From NCBI GenBank assembly GCA_900467685.1, contig UBQX01000026.1, positions 102,625-145,894 of the forward strand: a DNA stretch of 43,270 nucleotides, given 5' to 3'. Positions 24,674-33,004 of the stretch are shown here, piece by piece. Source of the stretch: Hyphomicrobiales bacterium (GTDB lineage: Bacteria; Pseudomonadota; Alphaproteobacteria; Rhizobiales; Rhizobiaceae). The notes below the pieces were generated by a model. It was not told where the DNA came from, searched no databases, and saw nothing but the letters and a program-made list of their open reading frames with translations. A program made the position numbers and the translations under genes. The stretch's first letter is position 1. Each line of letters begins with the position of its first letter.

Positions 24674-25567
24674 TCAACCATCCACCTCGGCCGCCATCGG
24701 AATCGCGGGCTGAGCGCCGGGCTTGAGGCAGGCGAGCGAGCCCGCCTTCGCCGCGCGGGCGAGTGCGGTGTCGAAGTCCAGCCCCGCATCGAGGCTGGCG
24801 ACGAGGTAGCCGCAGAACGTGTCCCCTGCCCCGACCGTGTCGACCGGGGTGATCTTGAGGCTGGCGGCCTTGTGGAGCTTTCCGTCGCGCACGGCGACGA
24901 CGCCATCGGCGCCCAGTGTGACGATGAGGGTCTGGCCGGTTTTCGTCGCCAGATCCTGCATGGCTGCGATCCGCGCATCCGCAGACAATCCGCTCTTGCC
25001 GATCAGCAGTTCGAATTCGGTTTCGTTGGAAATGACGATATCGGCCAGCGCCGAAAGCCGCACCGCATCCGCCGTCAGCGGGGCGGTGTTGATGACTGTC
25101 ATCACGCCCTTCGCCTTGGCAAGCGTGAGCGCTTTTTCGACGGAGGCCGGCGGAACTTCGAGCTGGAGCATGAGATAGCCGCCCTTGTCGGTAGCGGCGA
25201 CGGCCTTTTCGGCGTCGGCTTGCGAGACTTCGCCATTCGCGCCGGGTACGACCACGATCACGTTCTCGCCATCGCCGCCGACGAGGATATGGGCCGTGCC
25301 GGTAGGCACGGCTGCGGTCTTGGTCAGAGACAGGTCCGCCCCGCCTTCGGCGAGCAGCGCCAGCGCATCCTTGGCGAAGGCATCGTCGCCAACGGCGCCG
25401 GCCATCTTGACGGACGCGCCCGCACGTGTGGCGGCGAGCGCCTGATTGGCGCCCTTGCCGCCGGCAGCGGTGGCGAAGGAGCGGCCGGCAACGGTTTCGC
25501 CCGGCTTCGGCAGGCGGTCGGTGGTGGCGATGAGGTCCATGTTGATGGAGCCGAAAACGGTAATCAT
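24674..25567 (-). CDS. rbsK: ribokinase (PfkB family)
   Basis: A 297-residue sugar kinase that phosphorylates D-ribose to ribose-5-phosphate for the pentose phosphate and nucleotide pathways. MDLIATTDRLPKPGETVAG and GGKGANQALAA (36-46) form the PfkB N-terminal signature and ribose site. DTVGAGDTFCGYLVASL (243-259) is the second signature, with catalytic base Asp249. Length and motifs fit RbsK rather than fructokinase or adenosine kinase. It lies 45 bp downstream of rmuC on the same strand; no ribose transporter is in the window. Confidence 0.92.
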   Translation of the reverse strand: MITVFGSINMDLIATTDRLPKPGETVAGRSFATAAGGKGANQALAATRAGASVKMAGAVGDDAFAKDALALLAEGGADLSLTKTAAVPTGTAHILVGGDGENVIVVVPGANGEVSQADAEKAVAATDKGGYLMLQLEVPPASVEKALTLAKAKGVMTVINTAPLTADAVRLSALADIVISNETEFELLIGKSGLSADARIAAMQDLATKTGQTLIVTLGADGVVAVRDGKLHKAASLKITPVDTVGAGDTFCGYLVASLDAGLDFDTALARAAKAGSLACLKPGAQPAIPMAAEVDG

Positions 25568-25612
25568 GCGCGTACTCTTCTATGATGAATGCGCGGCAGA
25601 TTGCATTTGCGC

Positions 25613-26845
25613 CTAGTCTTCGTCAACCACGCGGAGTTTCAGCATTCCGGTGCGGCTTTCGACGTGCCGGGAGGGGGCGGCGTCCTCGGCAGTAACCTCC
25701 CCCGGAGACAGCGTCTCGAACTCCATTTCCTCGATCTTCGCGCCCCGCTTCATCAGCTTCGAGGTGGAAGTGGCGATCAGTTCGACATCCTTCTGGGTCT
25801 GACCGAAATGCGTCTGCAGCTTCTGGACGCGCTCGTCGAGCCGGCTCAAGTCTTCCATCAGACGAACCACCTCGCCCTGGATCAGATGCGCCTGTTCGCG
25901 CATGCGCTGGTCCTTCAGCACCGACTGAATGACCTGAAGGGACAGCATGAGCAGCGAGGGGGAGACGATGACCACGCGGGCCCGGTGCGCCTTCTGCACC
26001 ACGCTTTCGAAATTCTCGTGGATCTCGGCGAAGATCGATTCCGAGGGAACGAACATGAACGCGATGTCCTGCGTCTCCCCCTTGATCAGATATTTGCGGG
26101 CGATGTCGGAGATGTGGATGTCGAGATCGCGGCGGAAATTCTGCGCGGCGAGCTTGGCCGCCTCCGGCGACCCGGCGTCGCGGATGGCGTTATAGGCTTC
26201 CAGCGGAAACTTGGCGTCGATCACCAGCGAGGGCTGGCCGTTGGGCATGCGCACAAGGCAATCGGGCCGCGACCCGTCCGACAACGTCGCCTGGAATTCA
26301 TAGGCGCCCATGGGCAAGCCATCGGCAATGATGGTTTCCATGCGCGACTGGCCGAAGGCGCCGCGCGTCTGCTTGTTGGAGAGGATTGCCTGAAGGCCGA
26401 CGACATCCTTGGCGAGCGACTGGATGTTGTTCTGCGCGGTATCGATGACCGCCAGCCGCTCCTGCAGACGCCGCAGGTTCTCATGGGTCGCCTTGGTCTG
26501 CTCGGTCATGGAGGTGCCGAGCCGGTGCGTCATGCCGTCCAGCCTCTCGCCAATCGCCCTGTTGAGCTCCGCCTGCCGCGTGCCGAAAATCTCGGCCATG
26601 GAGGACATGCGCCCCTGCATTTCGGCCTGCGCCCGTACGATCTCGGCAAGCCGCGCTTCTGCTGCCTGCGCCTGCAAAGCCAGCAGTTCGCTCAGATCCT
26701 CGGCGGACCGGCGACTTCTCGCCGCTGCCGTCGCTAGCGCGAGCGCAAACACGACTATGAGAAGCGCGCCGGCAAGCAATGCGGGGCTGACGGGCACGCC
26801 GGAAAGCGTGAAGAGCGGAGCGGTAAGGGACGGGTCTGTCTGCAT
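25613..26845 (-). CDS. rmuC: DNA recombination protein RmuC
   Basis: A 410-residue protein. One N-terminal span (about 20-42, PALLAGALLIVVFALALATAA) is followed by a coiled-coil segment (about 45-150) and the RmuC core with a PD-(D/E)xK-type nuclease fold (SRPDCLVRMPNGQPSLVIDAKFPLEAY, later QDIAFMFVPSESIFAEIHE). RmuC limits inversions at short inverted repeats in E. coli; its biochemical role is not well fixed. The Lys of IDAKFP is the expected catalytic lysine. It lies upstream of rbsK and is divergent from the globin-coupled receptor gene. Confidence 0.94.
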   Translation of the reverse strand: MQTDPSLTAPLFTLSGVPVSPALLAGALLIVVFALALATAAARSRRSAEDLSELLALQAQAAEARLAEIVRAQAEMQGRMSSMAEIFGTRQAELNRAIGERLDGMTHRLGTSMTEQTKATHENLRRLQERLAVIDTAQNNIQSLAKDVVGLQAILSNKQTRGAFGQSRMETIIADGLPMGAYEFQATLSDGSRPDCLVRMPNGQPSLVIDAKFPLEAYNAIRDAGSPEAAKLAAQNFRRDLDIHISDIARKYLIKGETQDIAFMFVPSESIFAEIHENFESVVQKAHRARVVIVSPSLLMLSLQVIQSVLKDQRMREQAHLIQGEVVRLMEDLSRLDERVQKLQTHFGQTQKDVELIATSTSKLMKRGAKIEEMEFETLSPGEVTAEDAAPSRHVESRTGMLKLRVVDED

Positions 26846-26998
26846 GCCGCGACATTAGCAGATTCGAACGGATGTTCCATCTCTGTTCTCGTTGCTTTTC
26901 TAGCATCCGCGACTGGGCACCCGCCCAGACAGATACATGAATTTCCATGTATTTTTGCCGGTCGCGACTTCTCGCCAGTGAAATTAGATGTTTGTTAA

Positions 26999-27028
26999 TT
27001 AGCACGCGCGAATTGTTCATCCTATAAT
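26999..27028 (+). promoter_or_regulatory. probable promoter of the globin-coupled chemoreceptor
   Basis: A perfect TATAAT at 27023-27028 lies 20 bp before the ATG at 27048. TTAGCA at 26999-27004, 18 bp upstream, is a fair -35. The surrounding 26935-27025 stretch is AT-rich compared with flanking genes. Confidence 0.45.
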
Positions 27029-27047
27029 TGAAAGCTTGGTGGGCAAT

Positions 27048-28556
27048 ATGACCGACACGAATTCGACTGCCGCGCTTCGCGAGCGCCTGGCGTTTCTTGG
27101 TATTGATGAGACAGCGCTGGCACGCCTTCGGGGCATGGAAAGCGACATCGTCGCCTCGCTGTCACCCGGTCTTGAACGCTTCTATGGTCTTATGATCCAG
27201 CACCCGCAGATGGCGGCGTTTTTCCGTGATGCCCGGCACATCGAATTTGCGAAGGGCCGGCAGAAGGAACACTGGAGCAAGGTCGCGGCCGGCGCGTTCG
27301 ACGCCTCCTATGTCGAGGGCGTGACGGCAGTCGGTCATGCACATGCGCGCATCGGGCTCGAGCCGCGCTGGTATATCGCCGGCTATGCACTGCTGCTGGA
27401 AAGCATGATCGGTCATGTCGTGAAAGCCCGCTGGCCCTCGCGCTTCGGCAGAAGCGGCGCAGAGCAGATCGGCGCGGAAGTTGCCGTGATGGTCAAGTCG
27501 GCTCTTCTGGACATGGACTACGCCATCTCCGTCTATCTTGCCGAACTGGACGCGCGCCGGCAGGCCGCCGAAGCAGAGCGCCGGCGCAACGAGGAAGCAC
27601 AGGACATCGCCATTGCCGCGCTGAATTTGGCACTCTCTGCCATGTCGAACGGCGATCTCGAATATCGCATGGAAGAAGGCGGCGATGGGCTTTTCGGGCG
27701 CATGGCGGAGAGCTTCAACGCGAGCGCCGAACGCCTGCGCCAGACGCTGGGTCTGGCTCAAACGATTACCGAGGAAGCGAGCAGTTCGATTGCCGGTATT
27801 TCGGTTTCAGCCGACCAGCTTGCCGAGCGCACCGAACAACAGGCCGCAGGCATCGAGGAAAGCTCGGCCGCCCTGCATGAACTGACGCAGAGCGTGGCCA
27901 CCAGCGCCAGCGGCGCGCATTCGGCTGCCAAGGTGGCATCCGTCGCGCTGGACGTGGCGCAGGAGTCCGGCCGGGTCGTCGCCGAGGCCGTGTCGGCCAT
28001 GGGCGAGATCGAACAGTCGTCCCAGAACATTTCGAAGATCATCGGCGTGATCGACGAAATTGCCTTCCAGACCAACCTTCTGGCGCTCAATGCCGGTGTC
28101 GAGGCGGCCCGTGCGGGCGAAGCCGGACGCGGCTTCGCCGTCGTGGCGCAGGAAGTCCGGGAGCTTGCCCAGCGCTCGGCCTCCGCCGCCAAGGAAATCA
28201 AGACGATCATTTCGGCAAGCTCGAGCCAGGTGCAAACCGGTGTGGCACTGGTCAACAAGTCGGGCTCGGCGCTGGAGAACATCACGGAGCGGATTTCGGA
28301 GCTCAACCGCATCATTTCCGGCATCTCGGTTGCCGCCGCCGAGCAGTCGAGCGGGTTGCAGGAGATCAACCAGGCGATTGCCGCGATGGACGGGATCACG
28401 CAGAAGAATGCGCATATGGTGGAAAGCACGTCCAGCAACACGCATCAGCTGAGCGAGCTTATCGACAAGCTGGCGCAATCGCTGCACGGGCTGAAGACGC
28501 GCGATCCCCGCGCAACAGCTGAGGGCAAGCCGCAGCCGCTGCGTCGCGCGAGCTAA
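27048..28556 (+). CDS. globin-coupled chemoreceptor (HemAT-like aerotaxis transducer)
   Basis: A 502-residue soluble receptor without membrane spans. Residues 1-165 form a protoglobin-type sensor domain; [18 protein letters not shown] (96-113) matches the proximal-histidine helix (pattern HxRIGLxPxWY), giving His99 as haem ligand. A charged linker rich in Ala, Glu and Arg (about 170-195) leads to a degenerate HAMP-like stretch and the MCP signalling domain with [44 protein letters not shown]. It should sense oxygen or another gas and signal to CheA. There is no C-terminal xWxxF tether. An in-frame TTG lies at 27036, but the ATG at 27048 with GGTGGG before it is better. Confidence 0.92.
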   Translation: MTDTNSTAALRERLAFLGIDETALARLRGMESDIVASLSPGLERFYGLMIQHPQMAAFFRDARHIEFAKGRQKEHWSKVAAGAFDASYVEGVTAVGHAHARIGLEPRWYIAGYALLLESMIGHVVKARWPSRFGRSGAEQIGAEVAVMVKSALLDMDYAISVYLAELDARRQAAEAERRRNEEAQDIAIAALNLALSAMSNGDLEYRMEEGGDGLFGRMAESFNASAERLRQTLGLAQTITEEASSSIAGISVSADQLAERTEQQAAGIEESSAALHELTQSVATSASGAHSAAKVASVALDVAQESGRVVAEAVSAMGEIEQSSQNISKIIGVIDEIAFQTNLLALNAGVEAARAGEAGRGFAVVAQEVRELAQRSASAAKEIKTIISASSSQVQTGVALVNKSGSALENITERISELNRIISGISVAAAEQSSGLQEINQAIAAMDGITQKNAHMVESTSSNTHQLSELIDKLAQSLHGLKTRDPRATAEGKPQPLRRAS

Positions 28557-28610
28557 CGATTTGCCGCGCATCCAGTTGAAAGCCTTTGCTTCATGGGCTA
28601 ATTGAGGCCC

Positions 28611-29135
28611 ATGACGATCAAGCCTCTCATCATTCTGCCCGACCCCGTTCTCCGCCAGGTTTCCAGGCCGCTGGAGAAGGTGGATTCGAGCGTCCTCAAG
28701 CTCGCCGACGACATGCTGGAAACCATGTATGACGCGCCGGGCATCGGCCTTGCAGCAATCCAGATCGGCGAGCCGCTGCGCCTGCTGGTGATCGATGTCG
28801 CCAAGGAAGAGGAAGGCAAGAAGCCGCAGGTCTTCATCAATCCCGAGATCGTCGGTTCATCCGACGCCCGCTCGACCTATGAAGAAGGCTGCCTTTCCAT
28901 CCCCGGCTATTATGCCGAAGTCGAGCGCCCGGCAGCGATCACGGTGAAATACATCGACCGCGAAGGCAAGCAGCAGGAACTCGCCGCCGAAGGCCTGCTC
29001 GCCACCTGCCTGCAGCACGAGATCGACCACCTCGACGGCGTCCTCTTCATCGACCACATCTCACGGCTGAAGCGCGACATGGTGGTGAAGAAGTTCACCA
29101 AGGCCAGCAAGACGGGCGGCCTGCCGAAGTTCTAA
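28611..29135 (+). CDS. def: peptide deformylase
   Basis: A 174-residue metalloenzyme that removes the formyl group from new polypeptides. Motif 1 is [10 protein letters not shown] (44-53), with Ile where many enzymes have Pro; motif 2 is EGCLS (92-96, metal ligand Cys94); motif 3 is QHEIDHLDG (His136, Glu137, His140). All metal ligands and the catalytic Glu are present. A TTG-initiated form three codons longer is possible, but GAGG directly before the ATG at 28611 favours the shorter. It leads def-fmt-truA, where the formylation and deformylation enzymes lie side by side. Confidence 0.96.
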   Translation: MTIKPLIILPDPVLRQVSRPLEKVDSSVLKLADDMLETMYDAPGIGLAAIQIGEPLRLLVIDVAKEEEGKKPQVFINPEIVGSSDARSTYEEGCLSIPGYYAEVERPAAITVKYIDREGKQQELAAEGLLATCLQHEIDHLDGVLFIDHISRLKRDMVVKKFTKASKTGGLPKF

Positions 29136-29167
29136 AAGCCTGCGGGCCAAGCGACAGGAGCCGAGCC

Positions 29168-30103
29168 ATGCCGCTTCGCATCATCTTCATGGGCACGCCC
29201 GATTTTTCCGTTCCGGTGCTGCGCGCGCTTCACGCGGCGGGCCACGAGATCGTGGCGGTCTATTCGCCGCCGCCGCGGCCGGCGGGGCGGCGGGGGCTGG
29301 AGCTGAAGGCTTCGCCCGTGCATGAGGCGGCGCAGGCGCTGGGGATCGAGGTTCGCACGCCGGTCAATTTCAAGGCGGAAGAGGGTCGCGAGGCCTTTCG
29401 GGCGCTGAACGCCGATGTCGCGGTGGTCGTGGCTTATGGTTTGCTGTTGCCGAAGGCGATCCTCGAGGGGACGCGGCTTGGGTGCTATAACGGCCATGCC
29501 TCGCTGTTGCCGCGCTGGCGTGGGGCGGCACCGATCCAGCGGGCGATCATGGCGGGTGATGTCGAGACCGGCATGATGGTCATGAAGATGGATGTCGGGC
29601 TGGATACCGGGCCGGTGGCGCTGACGGCGCGCGTGGCGATCGGCGAGACGATGACGGCGGGCGAGCTGCACGATGCGCTCTCCGAGACCGGCGCGGCGCT
29701 TATGGTCGAGGCGATGGCAAAGCTCGAAGCCGGCGATCTGCCGCTGACGCCGCAGGCCGAAGAGGGGGTCGTCTACGCCGCCAAGATTTCCAAGGAAGAG
29801 ACGCATATCGATTTCTCCAAGCCCGCGAAGGACGTGCATAACCACATTCGCGGCCTTTCGCCCTTTCCGGGCGCTTGGTTCGAGGCGGAGATTGGCGGCA
29901 AGGTGGAGCGGATCAAGGTGCTGGCCTCCGCGCCCGCCGAGGGTTCCGGTGCGGCCGGTACTGTGATCGGCGAGGATGCCACAATTGCATGCCGTGACGG
30001 CGCGGTGCGGCTCGTGCGGCTGCAGAAGGCCGGCGGGAAGCCGCTCCCGGCGAAGGAGTTTCTGCGCGGGACGCCGTTGCCCGCCGGGCTGAGGCTCGCC
30101 TGA
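29168..30103 (+). CDS. fmt: methionyl-tRNA formyltransferase
   Basis: A 311-residue cytosolic enzyme that formylates initiator Met-tRNA with 10-formyl-tetrahydrofolate. The Rossmann catalytic domain (1-205) begins [15 protein letters not shown] and carries the signature [20 protein letters not shown], with catalytic Asn108, His110 and Asp146 ([10 protein letters not shown]). The C-terminal tRNA-binding barrel follows, with [12 protein letters not shown]. Gly replaces the usual Val between Asn and His. AGGAG precedes the ATG, and the stop overlaps the truA start by one base. Confidence 0.96.
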   Translation: MPLRIIFMGTPDFSVPVLRALHAAGHEIVAVYSPPPRPAGRRGLELKASPVHEAAQALGIEVRTPVNFKAEEGREAFRALNADVAVVVAYGLLLPKAILEGTRLGCYNGHASLLPRWRGAAPIQRAIMAGDVETGMMVMKMDVGLDTGPVALTARVAIGETMTAGELHDALSETGAALMVEAMAKLEAGDLPLTPQAEEGVVYAAKISKEETHIDFSKPAKDVHNHIRGLSPFPGAWFEAEIGGKVERIKVLASAPAEGSGAAGTVIGEDATIACRDGAVRLVRLQKAGGKPLPAKEFLRGTPLPAGLRLA

Positions 30104-30885
30104 TGCCGCGTTATTTCTTCACGGTCGAATATGATGGCACGCCCTATGTGGGCTGGCAGCGGCAGGACAATGGCAAGTCGGTGCAAGGGGCCATCGAGAC
30201 GGCGATCCTGAAGGCGACCGGCGAGACGGTGACGCTGGGCGGCGCGGGACGCACGGATTCGGGCGTGCACGGGCTGGGCCAGGTGGCGCATTGCGATCTG
30301 TCTAAAGCCTGGAAGCCTTATGTGCTGCGCAATGCGCTGAATGCGCATCTGCAGCTGGCCGAGGAGCGCGTATCGATCCTTGAGGCGGCGGAGGTGGCCG
30401 AGCAATATGACTCGCGCTTTTCCGCCACCAAGCGGCATTATCTCTATCGCATCATCAACCGCCCTGCCCCTCTCGCGGTCGAGGCGAACCGGGCTTGGTG
30501 GGTGAAGAAGCATCTCGACCACGAAGCAATGCACGAAGCCGCCCAACGGCTTGTCGGACATCACGACTTCACCACCTTCCGCTCCGCCCATTGCCAGGCG
30601 AAGAACCCGGAACGGACGATGGAATTCCTGGACGTGAAGCGTCGCGGCGAGGTGATCGAAATCCGCGCCTCGGCGCAGAGTTTCCTGCACAACCAGATCC
30701 GCTCCTTTGCCGGCACGCTGAAGCTCGCGGGCGAAGGCAAGTGGACGCCGGACGATGTGACGGCGGCGCTGGAAGCGCGGGACCGGACACGCTGCGGCCC
30801 GGTGGCACCGCCGTGGGGGCTTTATTTTCTCAAGGTGGATTACCGGGACGGGCTGGATCTCAGGACGCCGGATTTGCGGGGCTAA
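30103..30885 (+). CDS. truA: tRNA pseudouridine(38-40) synthase TruA
   Basis: A 260-residue enzyme that isomerises uridines 38-40 in tRNA anticodon arms. [18 protein letters not shown] opens the first domain; the catalytic aspartate is Asp52 in [26 protein letters not shown] and [18 protein letters not shown] mark the second domain. Length is typical. The start shares its A with the fmt stop (TGATG), so translation is coupled. A palindromic repeat rather than a classical terminator follows. Confidence 0.96.
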   Translation: MPRYFFTVEYDGTPYVGWQRQDNGKSVQGAIETAILKATGETVTLGGAGRTDSGVHGLGQVAHCDLSKAWKPYVLRNALNAHLQLAEERVSILEAAEVAEQYDSRFSATKRHYLYRIINRPAPLAVEANRAWWVKKHLDHEAMHEAAQRLVGHHDFTTFRSAHCQAKNPERTMEFLDVKRRGEVIEIRASAQSFLHNQIRSFAGTLKLAGEGKWTPDDVTAALEARDRTRCGPVAPPWGLYFLKVDYRDGLDLRTPDLRG

Positions 30886-30896
30886 CATCTCCACTG

Positions 30897-31004
30897 CCGT
30901 CATCCTCTGGCTTGTCCAGAGGATCTGCACCGGAAGAATTTCTGCTGCACCGTCAATTGCTTGGCTTCGTTCGTAGATCCTCGGGACAGGCCCGAGGATG
31001 ACGG
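30897..31004. repeat. 108-bp intergenic element with imperfect 32-bp terminal inverted repeats
   Basis: The left end (30897-30928) begins CCGTCATCCTCTGG and the right end (30973-31004) finishes CCGAGGATGACGG; they are complementary over 32 positions with a few mismatches. Each end is itself palindromic (CCTCTGG..TCCAGAGG; CCTCGGG..CCCGAGG). GTCATCCTCGGG-type palindromes are, to my knowledge, common between genes in alphaproteobacteria. It separates the convergent truA and the membrane-protein gene. Confidence 0.7.
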
Positions 31005-31020
31005 ACGAAAGGTTTAAGCC

Positions 31021-31614
31021 CTAAAGCGAAACCCCGAGAAAATCATTCAGCCAAACCGAGGCCAGCATCGACGGGATGACGGACGCCGCCGTCAGCACGG
31101 CGGCCTCGCTCCACTGCCGTTTCGCCAGCATGTAGAACACCGCAAATTGCGCGGCGACGATGGCGATGAGCTGCATCTGGAGGACATAGTACCAGAAGGC
31201 GAGCGGGAGCGGCAGAATGAGTTCGAGGATCGCGACGCTGCCGGTGACGACATAGATCGCCACGTTCAGCCAGTTCATGACGACGATCATGGGATCGAAG
31301 AGGCGGCTCGTGCCCCGCAGATACATGGCGAGCCCCACCGTCAGATAGGGCAGGAACCAGAGGCTGAGTTCGATCAGCGCCATGCGCAGATAAAAGAGCC
31401 CGCCGGAAACCGCGCCGGGGACGGAATAATCGACGAAGATGCCGTGCCACCAGATCCAGTTGGGGATCATCAGCGGGAAGCACCAGAGGATCGCCCAGAA
31501 GGAGCGGCGCAGGCCGCGCTCGCTCAGGTCCAGCCACTGGAAACCCTGCGGCTTCAGGCTGACGAGCAGCCGGATGCCCTTGAGATAATGCAGGACTTCC
31601 TCAAGCGGCGGCAT
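31021..31614 (-). CDS. conserved multi-span membrane protein of unknown function
   Basis: A 197-residue, strongly hydrophobic protein with four or five predicted spans: FWAILWCFPLMIPNWIWW, LFYLRMALIELSLWFLPYLTVGLAMYL, VVMNWLNVAIYVVTGSVAILELILPLPLAFWYYVLQMQLIAIVAAQFAVFYML, and AAVLTAASVIPSMLASVWL. I recognise no catalytic motif. The ATG at 31614 overlaps the dapE stop by 14 nt; a TTG at 31623 is an alternative. As it is coupled to dapE it is probably co-expressed with it. In other rhizobia I recall a similar uncharacterised membrane protein beside dapE, but this is from memory. Confidence 0.8.
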   Translation of the reverse strand: MPPLEEVLHYLKGIRLLVSLKPQGFQWLDLSERGLRRSFWAILWCFPLMIPNWIWWHGIFVDYSVPGAVSGGLFYLRMALIELSLWFLPYLTVGLAMYLRGTSRLFDPMIVVMNWLNVAIYVVTGSVAILELILPLPLAFWYYVLQMQLIAIVAAQFAVFYMLAKRQWSEAAVLTAASVIPSMLASVWLNDFLGVSL

Positions 31615-32803
31615 GCGCGGCAAACCATTCGCGGATGAAGGTCTCGTAGATCTGGGTCAGCGTTTCGAGATCGGCAAGCGCCACGCATTCATCGACCATA
31701 TGCATGGTCTGGCCGACAAGGCCGAATTCCACCACCGGGCAATAATCCTTGATAAAGCGCGCATCCGATGTGCCGCCCGTCGTCGAAAGCGCCGGCTTGC
31801 GGCCCGTCACGCGCTCCACCGCGGCAGAGAGCGAAGCGATCAGCGGCTCGTTGCGCGTCAGGAACACATGGCTCGGCCGCTCCGACCAGGTGATGTCGAA
31901 GCGCACGGGCGGGCGGCCCTCGCGAAGCGCACCCTCGGCCGCGGCCTTGTTGAGCCGGCGAAGGATCTCTTCCTTCACGCTGTCTGCCGTCCAGGTGTCG
32001 TTGAAGCGGATGTTGAAGATGGCGCTGGCGCGCGCAGGAATGACATTCGTCGCCTTGTTGCCGACATCGATGCTGGTCACTTCCAGATTGGTCGGCGGGA
32101 AGGCGTCGGTGCCGGCGTCAAACGGCGGATCCATCAGCGCCTGGGTGAGCTGCAGAATGCCGCGCACGGGATTGTCGGCGAGATGCTGATAGGCCGCATG
32201 GCCCTGCACGCCATGCACGGTGAGAAACCCTGAGACCGAGCCGCGCCGGCCGATCTTGATCATGTCGCCTAAGCAGTCCGGATTGGTCGGCTCGCCGACA
32301 AGGCAGGCATCCCAGCGCTCGCCGGCGGCTGCCATGCGCTCCAGAAGCTTGACCGTGCCATTGACCGCCGGCCCCTCCTCGTCGCCGGTGATGAGGAAGG
32401 AGACGGAGCCTTTCGGCGCCCCATCCTTCGCGATCACGCGGGCAAGGGCCGCGACGAAACAGGCAACGCCGCCCTTCATGTCGACCGCGCCGCGGCCATA
32501 CATCATGCCGCCGGCAATCTCGGCCGCAAAGGGCGGATGCGTCCACGCCGCCTCGTCGCCCACGGGCACGACATCGGTATGCCCCGCAAACATCAGATGC
32601 GGCCCGGACGTGCCCAGCCGCGCATAAAGATTCTCGATATCCGGCGTCCCCGCCTCCCGCTCCACCGCCCGCGTCACCTTGAAACCCAGGGGTTCCAGCA
32701 TAGAAGCCAACGCCGACAAAGCTCCGCCTTCGGCAGGCGTGACGGACGGGCAGCGAATGAGGGAGCTGAGGTTTTCGGCGGGATCGGAGAGGGTGTTCGT
32801 CAT
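31601..32803 (-). CDS. dapE: succinyl-diaminopimelate desuccinylase
   Basis: A 400-residue dizinc hydrolase of the M20 family that frees LL-diaminopimelate and succinate in lysine and peptidoglycan synthesis. FAGHTDVVP (His75), GRGAVDMKGG (Asp108) and TGDEEGPA (Glu142 catalytic, Glu143 ligand) form the metal centre. TTGGTSDARFI and GLVGQTMHMVDECV complete it. The frame is open to 32878, but the ATG at 32803 (MTNTLSDPAENLSSLIRCPS) aligns with usual starts; neither has a convincing ribosome binding site. Together with dapD it points to the succinylase route. The membrane-protein gene follows in overlap. Confidence 0.95.
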   Translation of the reverse strand: MTNTLSDPAENLSSLIRCPSVTPAEGGALSALASMLEPLGFKVTRAVEREAGTPDIENLYARLGTSGPHLMFAGHTDVVPVGDEAAWTHPPFAAEIAGGMMYGRGAVDMKGGVACFVAALARVIAKDGAPKGSVSFLITGDEEGPAVNGTVKLLERMAAAGERWDACLVGEPTNPDCLGDMIKIGRRGSVSGFLTVHGVQGHAAYQHLADNPVRGILQLTQALMDPPFDAGTDAFPPTNLEVTSIDVGNKATNVIPARASAIFNIRFNDTWTADSVKEEILRRLNKAAAEGALREGRPPVRFDITWSERPSHVFLTRNEPLIASLSAAVERVTGRKPALSTTGGTSDARFIKDYCPVVEFGLVGQTMHMVDECVALADLETLTQIYETFIREWFAAHAAA

Positions 32804-32932
32804 GGGAAGAGGGTTAGCCGATTGGGGCTTGGGTGTCATCAGGGATTTTGGGGGTGGGTGGTGCCGCAGGTGAGGCATTCAACATATTCGCCCAACGCGG
32901 ACAAAAACTCAGGTGGGCGGAAACACGCAGCG

Positions 32933-32987
32933 TGTAAAGTTTAGGGGTTTACAACCACTTGTCAAATCAAACCGTTACGTGTGTAAT
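32933..32987 (+). promoter_or_regulatory. promoter of the NACHT gene, with an adjacent dyad
   Basis: TTGTCA (32959-32964), a 17-bp spacer and TGTAAT (32982-32987) give a sigma70-like promoter with five of six matches in each hexamer. The likely start of transcription is near 32994. Just upstream, TGTAAA / TTTACA (32933-32938, 32948-32953) form a 6-bp inverted repeat with a 9-bp spacer, a possible operator. Confidence 0.6.
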
Positions 32988-33004
32988 TCCAGAATCAGCA
33001 ACAG

